From positions 659,936 through 723,935 of the forward strand of contig QANU01099453.1 of assembly GCA_003254905.1 (NCBI GenBank): a DNA stretch of 64,000 bases, in the 5' to 3' direction. The position numbers and the translations under genes were made by a program. Shown one piece after another: positions 28,401 through 40,682 of this stretch. Position 1 is the stretch's first letter. Each line of letters begins with the position of its first letter. The notes below the pieces were generated by a model that was not told where the DNA came from, searched no databases, and saw only the letters and a program-made list of their open reading frames with translations. Source of the stretch: Nissolia schottii. Its lineage: Eukaryota > Streptophyta > Magnoliopsida > Fabales > Fabaceae.

Positions 28401-31400
28401 TTACAATTTTACACAAGGTGTACCAATAACAAACCTGTTAGTCTTGAAACTCTCGAAACCATAAATATCCAGCACGCCAATTAAGGATTTTGACTCAGGA
28501 TCTTGCCCAATGGAATTATTAATATTATCAACCAACCTACAAAAGCATGAAAGAAAAGTAAAGAAACGGAGATTAACACTTGGAGTAAAGTGGTCAAACT
28601 TGCCAGTAACTGTAACCAAGGTTCAAACAAATATATCTTCGAGCAGTCTGTTCACAGGCTTACCAGTCAAACAACCTCGTGTACACAATCTTAGCCAAAG
28701 CATCTCGGCTGAGTGCAGCAGTTTCTGGATCCAGCCATTTCGTAATTGTTTCATCGCGAGTAACAATTACGCGTTTACACAGAGAATCTTCAAGTGCCTT
28801 TTCATCACACCTGAATACAAATTATCAGCCAAGGTTGACAAAATATGAAAAGCAAAACCTTTAACTGATGCAAGTTTGTAATGTTCTCACATGAAAAGCT
28901 CAGCCGCAGTCTGTAGATGGAACCGAGATTTTTCATCTTTCGGTACAGATGAATCTATCTCCTTCCCTTTTGCAAACTCAATGTTGCCGAGATGCAAAAT
29001 TGCAGCAACAACTCGAAATATTGCATCCTGAAGAGTGATGGGTGTAAATGGAAAAACAAAGCATTGAAGCATTGCATAGGTCATAAATTAAGAATCTAAT
29101 CATGAACTTAAAGAAACTACCTATATAATACCTGCTCCTCAGAACTTATTCCAACAACATCCATTGCTCTCTTTGTAGCAATATATTCTTTAGATTCATC
29201 AACCCCTTCCAACTCATAGCAATTTGATTGATTCAGATAATGAAATGTTCTTGGGTTTCCTAACTTATACTTCTTAGCATCCTGTCAATAAGAAAGGTCC
29301 ACAAATATTAAAGTAAATAAAATTCAAAAAATTAAGCACATGCTAAGCAAAAAGAACTTCCAAATTACTTCCTATCAGAGCATAGCGACTGAGTTGTGTT
29401 AAAGCATACATAAAGATGACAAAAAGGAAAGTAATTAATTATTCTAATTGTAAGTCACTCAAATTTATGAATTAATACAGAAACAAATCAATGTAAGCAA
29501 AAGAATCTCATTACCTCAGGTGGTGCAGCACAGAGCATGTAGAAACAGTGATAATTCCTCTCTGGATCTGACACCTGACAAACACGTGATCTTTCCAGCA
29601 GATAAGTTCTGATAGCAGCTCCCGAAATTCTTCCCCTCTGATCAAATTGAATCTCCACAAACTTACCAAAACGACTGTAGCAGTCACAAATTAGAAAAGA
29701 AAACAAATAAGACATTAGGGCTATGCTATATAACTACATAAAAATAAAACTTCCTATTATTTCCCACCTTGAATTATTGTTCCTAACCGTCTTTGCATTG
29801 CCAAAGGCTTCTAGAACAGGATTGGACTGCAAATCACGGAGGAAAGGGCAAAAAAGGTCAAGTGGATATAAGTTAAGTTTTCAAGAAATTTAGACACTGC
29901 AAAATGCAAATGATTAAAAATAAATTAATAAATTTATGATAGCCAAATTAGCTTGGCGAGCTAAATTTGTGAAGTCTGATTCTCTTACCTCCAGGACTTT
30001 TTGCTCAACAGTTCTACCTTCAGCAGCACCAGCTCTCCCTCCCATGTATGCAAGATACCGCATGAGTAACTTAGTACTTTCTGTTTTACCGGCCCCACTT
30101 TCACCACTAACCAATATTGACTGGCTGATTCCCTCATTTATCATAAGCCTATACCACAATAATTTATACAGTTAGGCTTGTAAATTAATAGCAAGCTATA
30201 TTTACAGGACTGATACAAAAATTACCGATATGCAGCATCTGCAACAGCAAAGGGATGTGGACTTAGCTCACCAAAAGCTGCTCCTTTATATTGTGCCATC
30301 ATGTGACTATCGTATAAATGAGGAAGCTTTATGAAAGGGTTCACAGCAATCAATATATTTCCAGTGTAAGTCTGGAAGCAGAGTATTGGTATTAGCACGT
30401 GTCGAGAAATTATGAAACGTGAAGATACTAACAAAAACAGAATGAAAATGCATTAAGAACAACGCTCCACCCACACAACAAGACAATATTTGGAGAGTTG
30501 GCATCTGAAATACATACGTAAATTTCATTGATATCGTATCTTGATCTCAGATTATCTAGGACTCCAGGTTCGTGCAGGTATGCAAGCTTTGTCATATCAT
30601 CTACTCCACTGGGTGGGACTTCGGTATCTTTATGATAAATACTGGAAGCTTTAAAGACAACCTGTGAATTTCGAGACAAACAAGAGAGGTAAAGATTCAA
30701 AAAATTTAAGACATCGTTAGAAGGTTCAAAATCTTAAGCTACCTTAAAACATACATAAGTACACCAAATCAAGCAAAAGGCATGCAGCAAGAAAGGAAGA
30801 AATGTTTTCCCTAAACCACCCTATCTTCATCATTCTATCCTTCAAAGATTCCCACAAGTCATTCATGTTCACTCAAAGTAAAACATAAATTCAAAGAACA
30901 AGAGAATGCATTAGTGAGACCCTGAAATGCATTCCCACACTCACCGTCTTCCCTGAAGTGCAAAGAACTTTGATTTCTTCTCCATTAACCTCCAAGACTT
31001 CGCCATCTATCCAAGCTACATCAGAATCCTCAACCCAAACATGCGAACCAATTACAAGATTGGCAGCAGCAGCCTACAATGCCGAGAGAGAATCACAAAT
31101 TAACTGCACTTAACTACTACCAACAGAATTCATTACCACTCTACCACAAAAGATTACATTAAATTTATTAATTGAATTACGACTAATGAGGAATTAATAA
31201 GCAGTTAAGTGTCACAGTCAGACGCGAGCAAAGGACGTAAACTTGTCCTACAACAACATAAAGGCAGCAAAATTATGAAGTCGTTATAGATTTGTAGTTC
31301 CTACTGCCTAGTTAAGAACGGAAGCAGCATTCACAGAATCACAATCATAGCTAAATCAAATTTTCTAAAAGGTCCAAGTAAAATAACTGCAAATTAATAT

Positions 31401-31829
31401 GAATTATAAATCCCCATAGAAACTAAGACATTGCAGCTTCCGGTTTATCCATAAAGCATAGTTATGAAGAAAAGCATTATTGACTATAGAATAGGACTCC
31501 TACACTAGCTGTTGGCAATTTAAAAAAAAACAATGAGCACATTCACAAAGATTATACACTTCAAATTGAACGAGATTACAACTAAAACCATATATGAACC
31601 AGTTCAAAGATAAAAGCATTATCCAATTCAGCTTTCTATGCAATGAGAGATCAGTTCATCGACACAAGTAAACGAAAAATCCCATTCTTATCTAATAGGA
31701 GAAAAACCACAACCCCATATCCAAAAATCCATTTCAACAAGGTGGAAATTGCAAGACTTGGAATTGACTTAACCAAGACCACAACACAAAAACAAAAAAC
31801 CAATGTGAATGAGGAAATGGATATACCAT
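19405..31829 (-). CDS. Class XI myosin heavy chain, 1512 residues, 39 coding exons
   Basis: Actin-based motor that moves organelles and drives cytoplasmic streaming (family knowledge). Exon joins were read at GT-AG sites and keep one open frame. Exon 1 is the ATG alone (31827-31829); then 30945-31073, 30518-30661, 30226-30371, 29989-30148, 29768-29826, 29515-29674, 29132-29281, 28891-29027, 28664-28810, 28435-28536, 28003-28060, 27761-27862, 27508-27545, 27296-27422, 26981-27151, 26768-26899, 26537-26646, 26399-26459, 25775-25952, 25467-25672, 24976-25095, 24429-24527, 23921-24133, 23643-23782, 23363-23477, 23233-23277, 23062-23142, 22807-22977, 22193-22348, 21922-22110, 21590-21715, 21407-21477, 21195-21294, 21002-21058, 20700-20756, 20125-20205, 19943-20025, 19405-19519. 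SH3-like N-terminus; P-loop GESGAGKT at residues 156-163; switch I near 209-215; switch II DIYGFE at 435-440; six IQ motifs at about 740-875; coiled coil about 881-1085; DIL cargo domain about 1150-1460. Length is normal and nothing is broken. I did not assign a subclass. Confidence 0.96.
25182..25343. mobile_element. Foldback Mutator-type MITE in a myosin intron, 162 bp
   Basis: Two arms of about 70 bp, nearly perfectly complementary, separated by a loop of about 20 bp; the ends are GGGAATGGATCC and GGATCCATTCCC. A perfect 9-bp target duplication CAGCAACAA flanks it (25173-25181 and 25344-25352). It lies in the intron between the coding exons 25467-25672 and 24976-25095, so it is transcribed with the myosin pre-mRNA and would fold into a long hairpin. 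Confidence 0.92.
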
Positions 31830-32215
31830 TTTCTGAAGGAGATCAGATCAAAACTTCAGCTTGCAACCGGATCTACTTGCAATGCCTCAAGGGCTACCAC
31901 TCCACCACTCAAAAATGAAAGATCTTGGCAGTGCCCCACCACGCTTTTGCAGCAAAACTTGCACAAATGCGAGCTCTAAAACAGCTCCAAACGGTGAAAA
32001 CAGAACAAAAAAACAAAAGGGTATGTATATATATCTACGAAGTGATAAAGAAGGATAAAAAATAGTGAAGAAAAGAAAGAGAAGCTTGAAACTCTTTCAA
32101 CAAGACCAAAACTTTTGAAGAAGGGAATAATAAGCCAATAGTGTAACAGCAGGCTTTTGCTTCTGTAATGGAGTTTCTCTGGTATTGTATATGCTGCTCT
32201 CAGTGTTTCTTAGTA
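31830..32215 (-). promoter_or_regulatory. Myosin 5' leader and proximal promoter (approximate)
   Basis: The start codon sits at the last base before a splice donor (ATG then GTATAT), so the first exon is otherwise all 5' untranslated sequence running upstream from 31830. The transcription start cannot be fixed from sequence alone; the coding strand is CT-rich near 32060-32110. A T run of about 22 at 32227-32246 marks the upstream side. Confidence 0.4.
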
Positions 32216-32246
32216 TTTTCCACCAATTTTTTTTTTTTTTTTTTTT

Positions 32247-33707
32247 GCTTCTTGGGTAAGTTCATCCGTTAAAGAAAATGGACACAAATGCTGTTCACTT
32301 TTGGATTCAGGTAAAAAAAAAGGAGTTTTTTTTCTTCTTACGAATGTGGGGTGAGGGATTCCGGAACTACCCCTTCATGTAGCAATGAATTATAAGTTTA
32401 AAAGTTTAATGTCCAAATTAGTTCCTAAACAAAATGCCCGTGTTAAGTGGTATTTGAAAGGAAAAATATCAATTTAATTTTTGAAAATGTCAACATAATT
32501 TATTAAATCTTGATAATGTATTTCTTATTAGCTCTTGAAATTTCAAAAAAAAAAAAAATCACAACAAAAAAATTAATTGTTACAAGGTTTTGAAATTTCA
32601 AGAATTACGTTAACATTATTTTAGGGATTAAATTGAGTATCGATATATTTTTCATAAACTAAATCTGACTATTAAACATCGTGGAGAAACAGATAAATGG
32701 GACACCAAAAAATATAGGAGAAAGATAGATAACAGAGAAATAACAATTGTATTATCTGAGTTATGTTTACAATAGATAGTGACCCTATTTATAGGCTGAA
32801 AACCCAACGACCAAAATTCAACGCCTAAAAACAAATCACAATCAATTACAAGACCTTACAAGATCAAATCAAGCTAGATTTAATATTCTAGATTTATTCT
32901 TAACACTAACATTAGCCTTGAATTAAATTTAGATTAATGAATAATCTTCCTAATACATATTTTACCAAACCTTCATGTCTAGTCACCTATAAAATTGTTA
33001 AGTTTTATCGTCCCACTATTTTAAGAGCAGAGCATATAATTATGCATGATTAAATAAAAATATAAAATTCTTGTAAACTATTATACGAAAATTAATTTCT
33101 TATTTTGTTTCATATTTAGAATGATTTGTAATTTTTTTAAGAAAATATATAATTTATATTTATTATATTTCTAGATTTTTTCTACAATTGTTTTGGAGGA
33201 ATCACTCTCATTAAACTTATTTCATTTAACCTCATTAAATCATTGTTATTTTAAATTTCAGATATCACTCAATATATTTTACTTGATCCCACTAATTTTT
33301 TTATAATTTAGATTTTAATAAACATATTCAATTTGTCTCATTTAAATTTTTGTAATTTAAATTTTAGTATTCTCTTAAGTCTAACATTTAAAAAATACAA
33401 AAAAATAAAGCTCAAATAATTAATATAAAAAATAAGATAAAATAATTTTTATGCATAATACCAATATTAAACTAGTTACTCTTTTTTGGTATGTCTTTTG
33501 TAATAGTCTTACAAATGAATAAAATATATAAATTTATTATGAAAGAATGTGTCACACATTTTTCAAACAGTAACATTTCTTATGTTAGTCACTGTTGTAA
33601 AAGATATTTTGCTTATACATTCAAAGTCTTTGGGTAAGAAATAGAGTTACAAACTTACTTAGTTTAAAATACAAAATATAGTCATATCTTATTAATATTA
33701 GATATGA
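32247..33707. other. Intergenic stretch, mostly unremarkable
   Basis: AT-rich DNA without a credible frame. Between about 32400 and 32690 a pair of weakly inverted segments (CTTGAAATTTCAA near 32534 and GAAATTTCAAG near 32591) suggests an old degenerate MITE, but no target duplication was found. Confidence 0.4.
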
Positions 33708-33716
33708 TATTCTTTA

Positions 33717-34057
33717 GGGTTAAATATGTTTTTAGTCTTGTAAAGTTAAAAAATTCGTGTTTGGTCCCTGAAAAATTTTCATTAGGAATTAGTCCCTCAA
33801 AATTTTTTGGGTAAGTTTTAGTCTCTGTCATAAAAATGAGACATTAAGTGTTAACGTGTCTGTTAAATGTGTCACGTAACACCACAGGTGACGTGTCACT
33901 TGTCACATTTAACGGTTATATCAGTACTTAACGTCTCCTTTTAATGGTAAAGATTAAAACCTACAAAAAAAATTAGGGACTAATTCCTAACAAATTATTT
34001 TTTGAGGACCAAAAATATAATTTTTAATTTTACAGAGATTAAAAACATATTTAACCC
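33717..34057. mobile_element. Mutator-type MITE, 341 bp
   Basis: Terminal inverted repeats begin GGGTTAAATATG and end CATATTTAACCC; the complementarity extends further inwards with mismatches. A perfect 9-bp target duplication TATTCTTTA lies on both sides (33708-33716 and 34058-34066). The middle holds a palindromic segment rich in GTGTCAC/GTGACAC words. It is the fuller relative of the element at 17873-18070. Confidence 0.92.
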
Positions 34058-35681
34058 TATTCTTTATAAATATTTATAAGTGTCGTTAGACTTTTTAATC
34101 AATAAATTTATTTTTCTTCTCGTAAAAAAAAAAAAAAAAAAANACAACACACCGTTTATCTCTCAACTTTGTCTAAAAAATATGTTACCTTTAAAAATCA
34201 AAAGATTTGAGGCGCTAAACCTGCTGCGCCAATCATGGTCGGCATCAACGTCTTTGGATGCTACCCTGCTGGTCCCGCTTTTCTCTCCTTATTCATACAT
34301 ACTAATAAGATTATATCTATTCTCTGGTATTTTGGAAACTTTCTTTTTTATATAATTTAATTTAGTCAATATTAATTTCAGTAAAAATTAATTTTTAAAA
34401 ATAAAGTAAAAGTTGCTTGGTATTCTTCGTTAGAAAGCAATTTGACCAAATTAACTGGCATAATTTTTTTAATATATTTAATTAATAGTGTAAAATATTT
34501 TATACAAACATCATAATATTCCTTAAAAAAAAGGTATTTAAGTTGGTAAAATTTTAATTTAAAAATTAAAATTTGATAATTTTATAAGTTTGAAGAGGTT
34601 AATTAATCTCACTATTTTTTCGATCACATGTAAAATATTATTTTTGACATCATTAATGATAGGTGAAAAAATTATATAAATTGCTCTGTTAGATGTAATA
34701 TATTATATAAACTTATATAATTATTTAATATAATGATAAGAAAACTGAAAACTTGTTAATTTCTTTACTTTTCATTATATATTATATATAGATAAGGGGT
34801 AAATTGGTCCATGCATACATGTATAATAGGTGTATGACAATGGTTACGAGCGTAATTTTAAAATTTTTCCATATATGACGGACCAAATCAGCGTCTCTAC
34901 CATGGATAAAATAAAGTGAAAAATTAAATAAAATGAAAAAGAAAAGGAAGAATAATTGTGATTAGAAAAATCATTGCCCCAAAATTCCAAAATTTTACTG
35001 TACCACATTAATTGTCAAATCATTTAACTTTTGTGAAAATATTTTGAAAGGTCTATCATATTAAACTGTAAGTTGAAACAAAAAGAAATCTCGCAATATT
35101 ACAGTATAGAGGAAACTATTTATCATATCAAAAACAGCATTTATAAAATTAAACCACGTGAAACGCTAAACTAATAAAATAATAATAATAATAACTATCC
35201 TGTTGAATTTTAATTATTTATACTATGTATGAAGGAAATTCTCCTTAGCAATTGTATTTCTTACAACTCTATTGAATTTTTTTAAAGACTGTTGTTTTAT
35301 CTATATTATTCGCTCAACCCACCTTTTAACATCTTTTAAATATATATCATAATTTCATATAAGTAACCATTTCAATATTTATGAAATAAAAAAAAAAATG
35401 ACTCATGTAGCTAGTTGACATAACGTGCTATATTTTGGCCAATGTGTGCCGAAATGGCAACATATTTATATTTTATAAAATAAAATCTGACAGAGTATCT
35501 ATATATATATATATATATATANTAAATCTGACAACTTTTTAATATTTGTCCATACGGAAATGCAGGTATACAAATCTCAAAGGGCGTACATAGTCCACCC
35601 AAAAATGATGGAAAATAAGCATAATGTATAGGATGGTGACCAGCATGCACGTTCTCATTTTTACAACTGCTAAGAAAATAT

Positions 35682-36084
35682 GGGCAAATTTGGTTCAGCG
35701 TAAATAAGTCATTTTGGTCATTGAAATTTAAATTTTAATTTTTTAGTTATTAAAATTGTAAGTTGTATGTCAAATTAATCACTCAATTAATTATTATTAT
35801 TGTATTGCCACTAAAAACTAAAAATATAATTGTGATGATACTTGAAATTACAAACCTTAGTTGTTATTTTAGTTTCATTTATCACTATAACTGCTCTGGC
35901 AACTTCATTTGCAACTTCAAATGCAATTATAACTCAATTGTTGTTATTATCTATTTAAATATGATAAATAATACAATAATAATAATAAACTAATGAACTA
36001 ATTTGACCTATAATGTACAATTTTAGATATTAAAAATTCAAAATTTAAATACCAAAATGACTCAAACTAAAACGAGCATTACCC
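35682..36084. mobile_element. Inverted-repeat MITE, 403 bp
   Basis: The first and last about 90 bp are imperfect inverted copies (AAGTCATTTTGGT near 35707 against ACCAAAATGACT near 36052). The ends are GGGCAA and an inverted GGGTAA. An 11-bp repeat TAAGAAAATAT lies directly outside both ends (35671-35681 and 36085-36095), consistent with a target duplication of Mutator-like elements (9-11 bp). No coding capacity. Confidence 0.82.
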
Positions 36085-36520
36085 TAAGAAAATATAGAAA
36101 TTGTAAAATGTATGTGTACACGTATATATTGCAAGAGTTGTCTTCGTAATAAGTATCATGTGCTATTTCTTTTTTAATTGCTTAAGTATTTTCTAACAAA
36201 ATAATATATTCTCTTTTTTTTTTCTGGTGAGAACTATATTTGTGTTTGATTATAGAGTGATTGAAAAATGAGAACGTGTATCGCACTTACACAAGTAATT
36301 ATTATTGTTATTATTATTAACAAGCCTGCACCCACTTTAGATTTCATTTCAATCGATCAGATTGAGCAGGCAATCCTCTAACCATAATTGATAGTTAATA
36401 ATAACACCGAAAAGTAAGAACCTCTCTTATTTATTATCAAGTTTATGTACAAAAAGTATAGGAAATATCTTACAAGAACAACCACCACAAAGCGTTGTCA
36501 TTTCAACAGCAGGGTTGTGT

Positions 36521-39500
36521 CTAGCATAAAAAAGGTGCTAGGCGTGGATCTGTGCGATATGGAAGGCCAGTTCTAGCTCCCAAAGCTCTACACTTGGCAG
36601 CTGCCTGCAGTCATTACCACGAGATTAACAAAATAAATAAATACTAACCTTCATTGTCCAATTCTCTTTCTTTGGTTTTTAACTCGGAAATGCCACTCTG
36701 AAATACTGAATAGCATTCTTTGAATAATAATAATCTTGGATTCTTGGGGCAACTTACCACTTGAGCAGCAAATGGCAACATTTTCTCTGGTACCATGTTT
36801 GCGCAGATAGCTACAAAATAAGTCAGAGCATAAATAAGTATCCTAAACCTTTGAGTGTAAAGGTTTTTTTTTTTTCATTGTAATTCAATTAAATCATTTA
36901 ATATACATATGACTTTTCAAGTAGTAAATGAGAAAGTCAATTATTTTTTGCTTATATGACAATATTTAATTAGATGAAAGTATATAAAAAAAAAAGAACA
37001 TTACTCTGCCAGTACATAACAATTAAATTCCTAAACCTTTTAACAAATATGTTGCACTCAAACGGCAACTGTGTCATTTATATATCAGAGGACTACACAT
37101 GAGCTCTTTGATTGGTTACTAGGAAGAGTATCCCTTTGTACCATGCAAAAAATAAAACTAGTTTCCCTTCTATTACCGCTGTTGCTAACTACATAGCCAA
37201 AAGGAACTACAGTAAAGTTGCAAGCAAACTGATAAAGATTTCTAAGAGAATAATGTGCGAAGCAGGTCAGGGTAAGACCTCCAAAACCCTGCAGATATGT
37301 GGAGACATGACAAGCTAAGCCCTACATTAATTGACGTAAATGGAATCCCAGAAGATTTTCTCCAATAAAAAAGATTGAATCCACATTGACCTTTTTGTTC
37401 CTTTTTTTTTCCCTTCTAATTCTGTTAAAAATGGTAACATGAATAAGTTGAAAAAAAAAAGAAAAAAAAACCTAGCAAGTCTGAAGTAACAAGCTAGGAT
37501 GGAAGGACAAATAATCTTCCCAGGTCAGTGGCTATACCTACCATAAATAATGGCTCCAATAAATGCATCCCCAGCACCAGTTGTATCAATCAGCTCAGAA
37601 TCTGGTATTTTCTCTGCTGTTCCAATAAAGAATCTCCCACAAACTGTCCCTATTCCATTTGCTCTAAATTTTGTCACCACCTGGGAAAATCATCAAAGTG
37701 ATTCCTTCCAATGCTTTTGAAACATCTCATGCATCAATTCAGTGAACCAAAAGATGTAACTTGTAAGACACATTCTAACATTCAAGCATGTGTTTTACTT
37801 CCATGTTTGCTTTTGCTTGGCTCTTATCTTGTATGCTAAACATCAAAATCACGAAGGTTAAGTAGTGGAATTTGACTATTTTGGTGAATGTTGGTAAACT
37901 CAACCACCCAAGATCCTCAATTGTCAATATGACAAGGCGCTTTTATATCAGCCATGGCCCTCCGAGATCTAAATTAATAAGCTTTTATACTTAATGCTGC
38001 ATTTAGAGAATATCTCTACAGATTAAACTAAAAGTTGTAGAATTTTAGGTTCAACAATATTTTACCGATGATATACAGGTTGGAAAAGCCAAGCTATTAT
38101 CTTTCCCTTTGTATAAGGATTCTAAGAAACTCTCTACATCCCTTTCTTCAATGTCAGCATCCCCTGCCAGAAAGGGCATCAGATTTGTACGTTAAATATT
38201 TGCTTGAAGAAAAAAAAATGCAATTCAAAGCAATAATTTTCCAACATTATACTACCCTTCAAGAATTTAAAAGGTTAAACTGCAAAAGGGCAGTTGTGTA
38301 TTTACCGTTTGGACTTCTTTCCAACATTAGACATCCATCTGCACCCAAAGTCACAATCACAAATTTGATATTTGGCAATCTAAAAAGCATGGAAACCAGT
38401 GCACTCGGGATAGACGATGCCTGTGTCCAAGCCTAACATGGACATACAAAACAAACAAATCCAAAATAAACTACACCACAAAGGACTAAACATAAGGAGA
38501 AACATGTGGACACATCACAAATCACAGGAGCACCACACTGACATGGCAATTCAGGCTCATCGTGACATAAATAAACAGGAATCAAATATAAAATATAAAT
38601 GCATAATGAAAGTGCCAAATGAGGAACATGTAATATATATATATATATATATATATATATNNNNNNNNNNNNNNNNNNNNNNNNNNNNNNNNNNNNNNNN
38701 NNNNNNNNNNNNNNNNNNNNNNNNNNNNNNNNNNNNNNNNNNNNNNNNNNNNNNNNNNNNNNNNNNNNNNNNNNNNNNNNNNNNNNNNNNNNNNNNNNNN
38801 NNNNNNNNNNNNNNNNNNNNNNNNNNNNNNNNNNNNNNNNNNNNNNNNNNNNNNNNNNNNNNNNNNNNNNNNNNNNNNNNNNNNNNNNNNNNNNNNNNNN
38901 NNNNNNNNNNNNNNNNNNNNNNNNNNNNNNNNNNNNNNNNNNNNNNNNNNNNNNNNNNNNNNNNNNNNNNNNNNNNNNNNNNNNNNNNNNNNNNNNNNNN
39001 NNNNNNNNNNNNNNNNNNNNNNNNNNNNNNNNNNNNNNNNNNNNNNNNNNNNNNNNNNNNNNNNNNNNNNNNNNNNNNNNNNNNNNNNNNNNNNNNNNNN
39101 NNNNNNNNNNNNNNNNNNNNNNNNNNNNNNNNNNNNNNNNNNNNNNNNNNNNNNNNNNNNNNNNNNNNNNNNNNNNNNNNNNNNNNNNNNNNNNNNNNNN
39201 NNNNNNNNNNNNNNNNNNNNNNNNNNNNNNNNNNNNNNNNNNNNNNNNNNNNNNNNNNNNNNNNNNNNNNNNNNNNNNNNTTTTTTTTTTTACAGCTGCG
39301 CATGCAATCATGCTCCGTAGTGCCATCATGCTTCATCGCTAATCCATTGTATGTATTTCATCATTTGCTCAGAGATCTTTTCCACCAAGGTGCGTGACCT
39401 CTGCATCGCTATCTATACTTTAGTGTTCTGGATTGGAGACACCATCATCACATACTCGCTTCCTGTGATGTTCAGTACTATGGGACTCGCTGGTATCTTC

Positions 39501-40650
39501 GGTATTTATGTTGTTGTGTGTGTCATCTCTTGGATATTTGTGTTCTTGAAGGTTCCAGAAACAAAGGGCATACCCCTCAAACTCATCACTGAATTCTTTG
39601 TTGTCGGCTCGAAGCAGACTACTTCTGTAAAGAATGAGTGACATTGTTCTTTATATACATTTGCTATGTTGGTTGCTCAATACACCGCCTCTCTATTGTG
39701 TTTGATAGATTTTACTTGTCATTAAGTTTATGTGGAGGAGGATATGTTCTAGTTCAAACATATGTATTATGTATTATCTATGAATTGGACTTAGAACTCA
39801 TATATTTCATCTTTATTAGTGCTTTGTTATAGAGTTAAAAGTATTTCTGAATTTCAAGTTTTATTAAATATATTTTTGTAGCATAATAATTTTTTAAAAT
39901 ATTTTTTTAATAATAGGTAAACTCGTACGAGTTTACGGAGACTCCACGAGTTTACTTAAACTCGCGAGTTTGATAACCATGATTATACATACCTTAAAAT
40001 TGTCCGGCAACAGTGAAGAAAGTGCAAGCAAAAGTAAGATAGTGATTACCTCTTGTGCAACAAATAGAGAAGTTTTGGTAGACAGTCCGTCAATATAAAC
40101 TAATCTTGCTCCATCAAATGCAGATAATAAGGTTGACTGGGACAAGTCATCTGGCATCATGGGAGGATCTCCGGGGGTGTAAATACTTGTGCGAGTTTTT
40201 CTGGAAGCATTACTTAAAGTTAACTAAACTCACAGAAAGCCATGGCAAACTGCCTCAATTATATTTAAGCATGTCTTTCTACTTTAAATCATAAGCTTTG
40301 TTACAAAAAAAAGGCGACATAGAAGTATTAGTGACATAGAAAACCAGCAAAAGAAATATACGTGCAGGTTTCTGCTGCATTTTTGGAAACAGAAATAGCC
40401 TTTGTCTTTGAACATTAACAAATCAATGCACCTTTTAGGCAAAAGTTTCAGGTTCAGAACATGTTGAATAAAAAAGAACCATGTCATCTGCAAACAATTT
40501 TAGCATTAAAACCAATAGCAGGTTTTCTTCATATTGATTAAGAAACACACTCACGAATTAAAGTGGAAAGTAAGTGCCTCCTTACTTACGTTTGGTTGTC
40601 GACTAGAACATATGAAATCGTTGAACTACCACCCTTGGAAACCTGAAAAT

Positions 40651-40682
<32 letters not shown>

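Noticed and set aside
38417..39397. Long frames crossing the gap on both strands
   Set aside because: Artefact of translating N; only the transporter part after 39340 has meaning.
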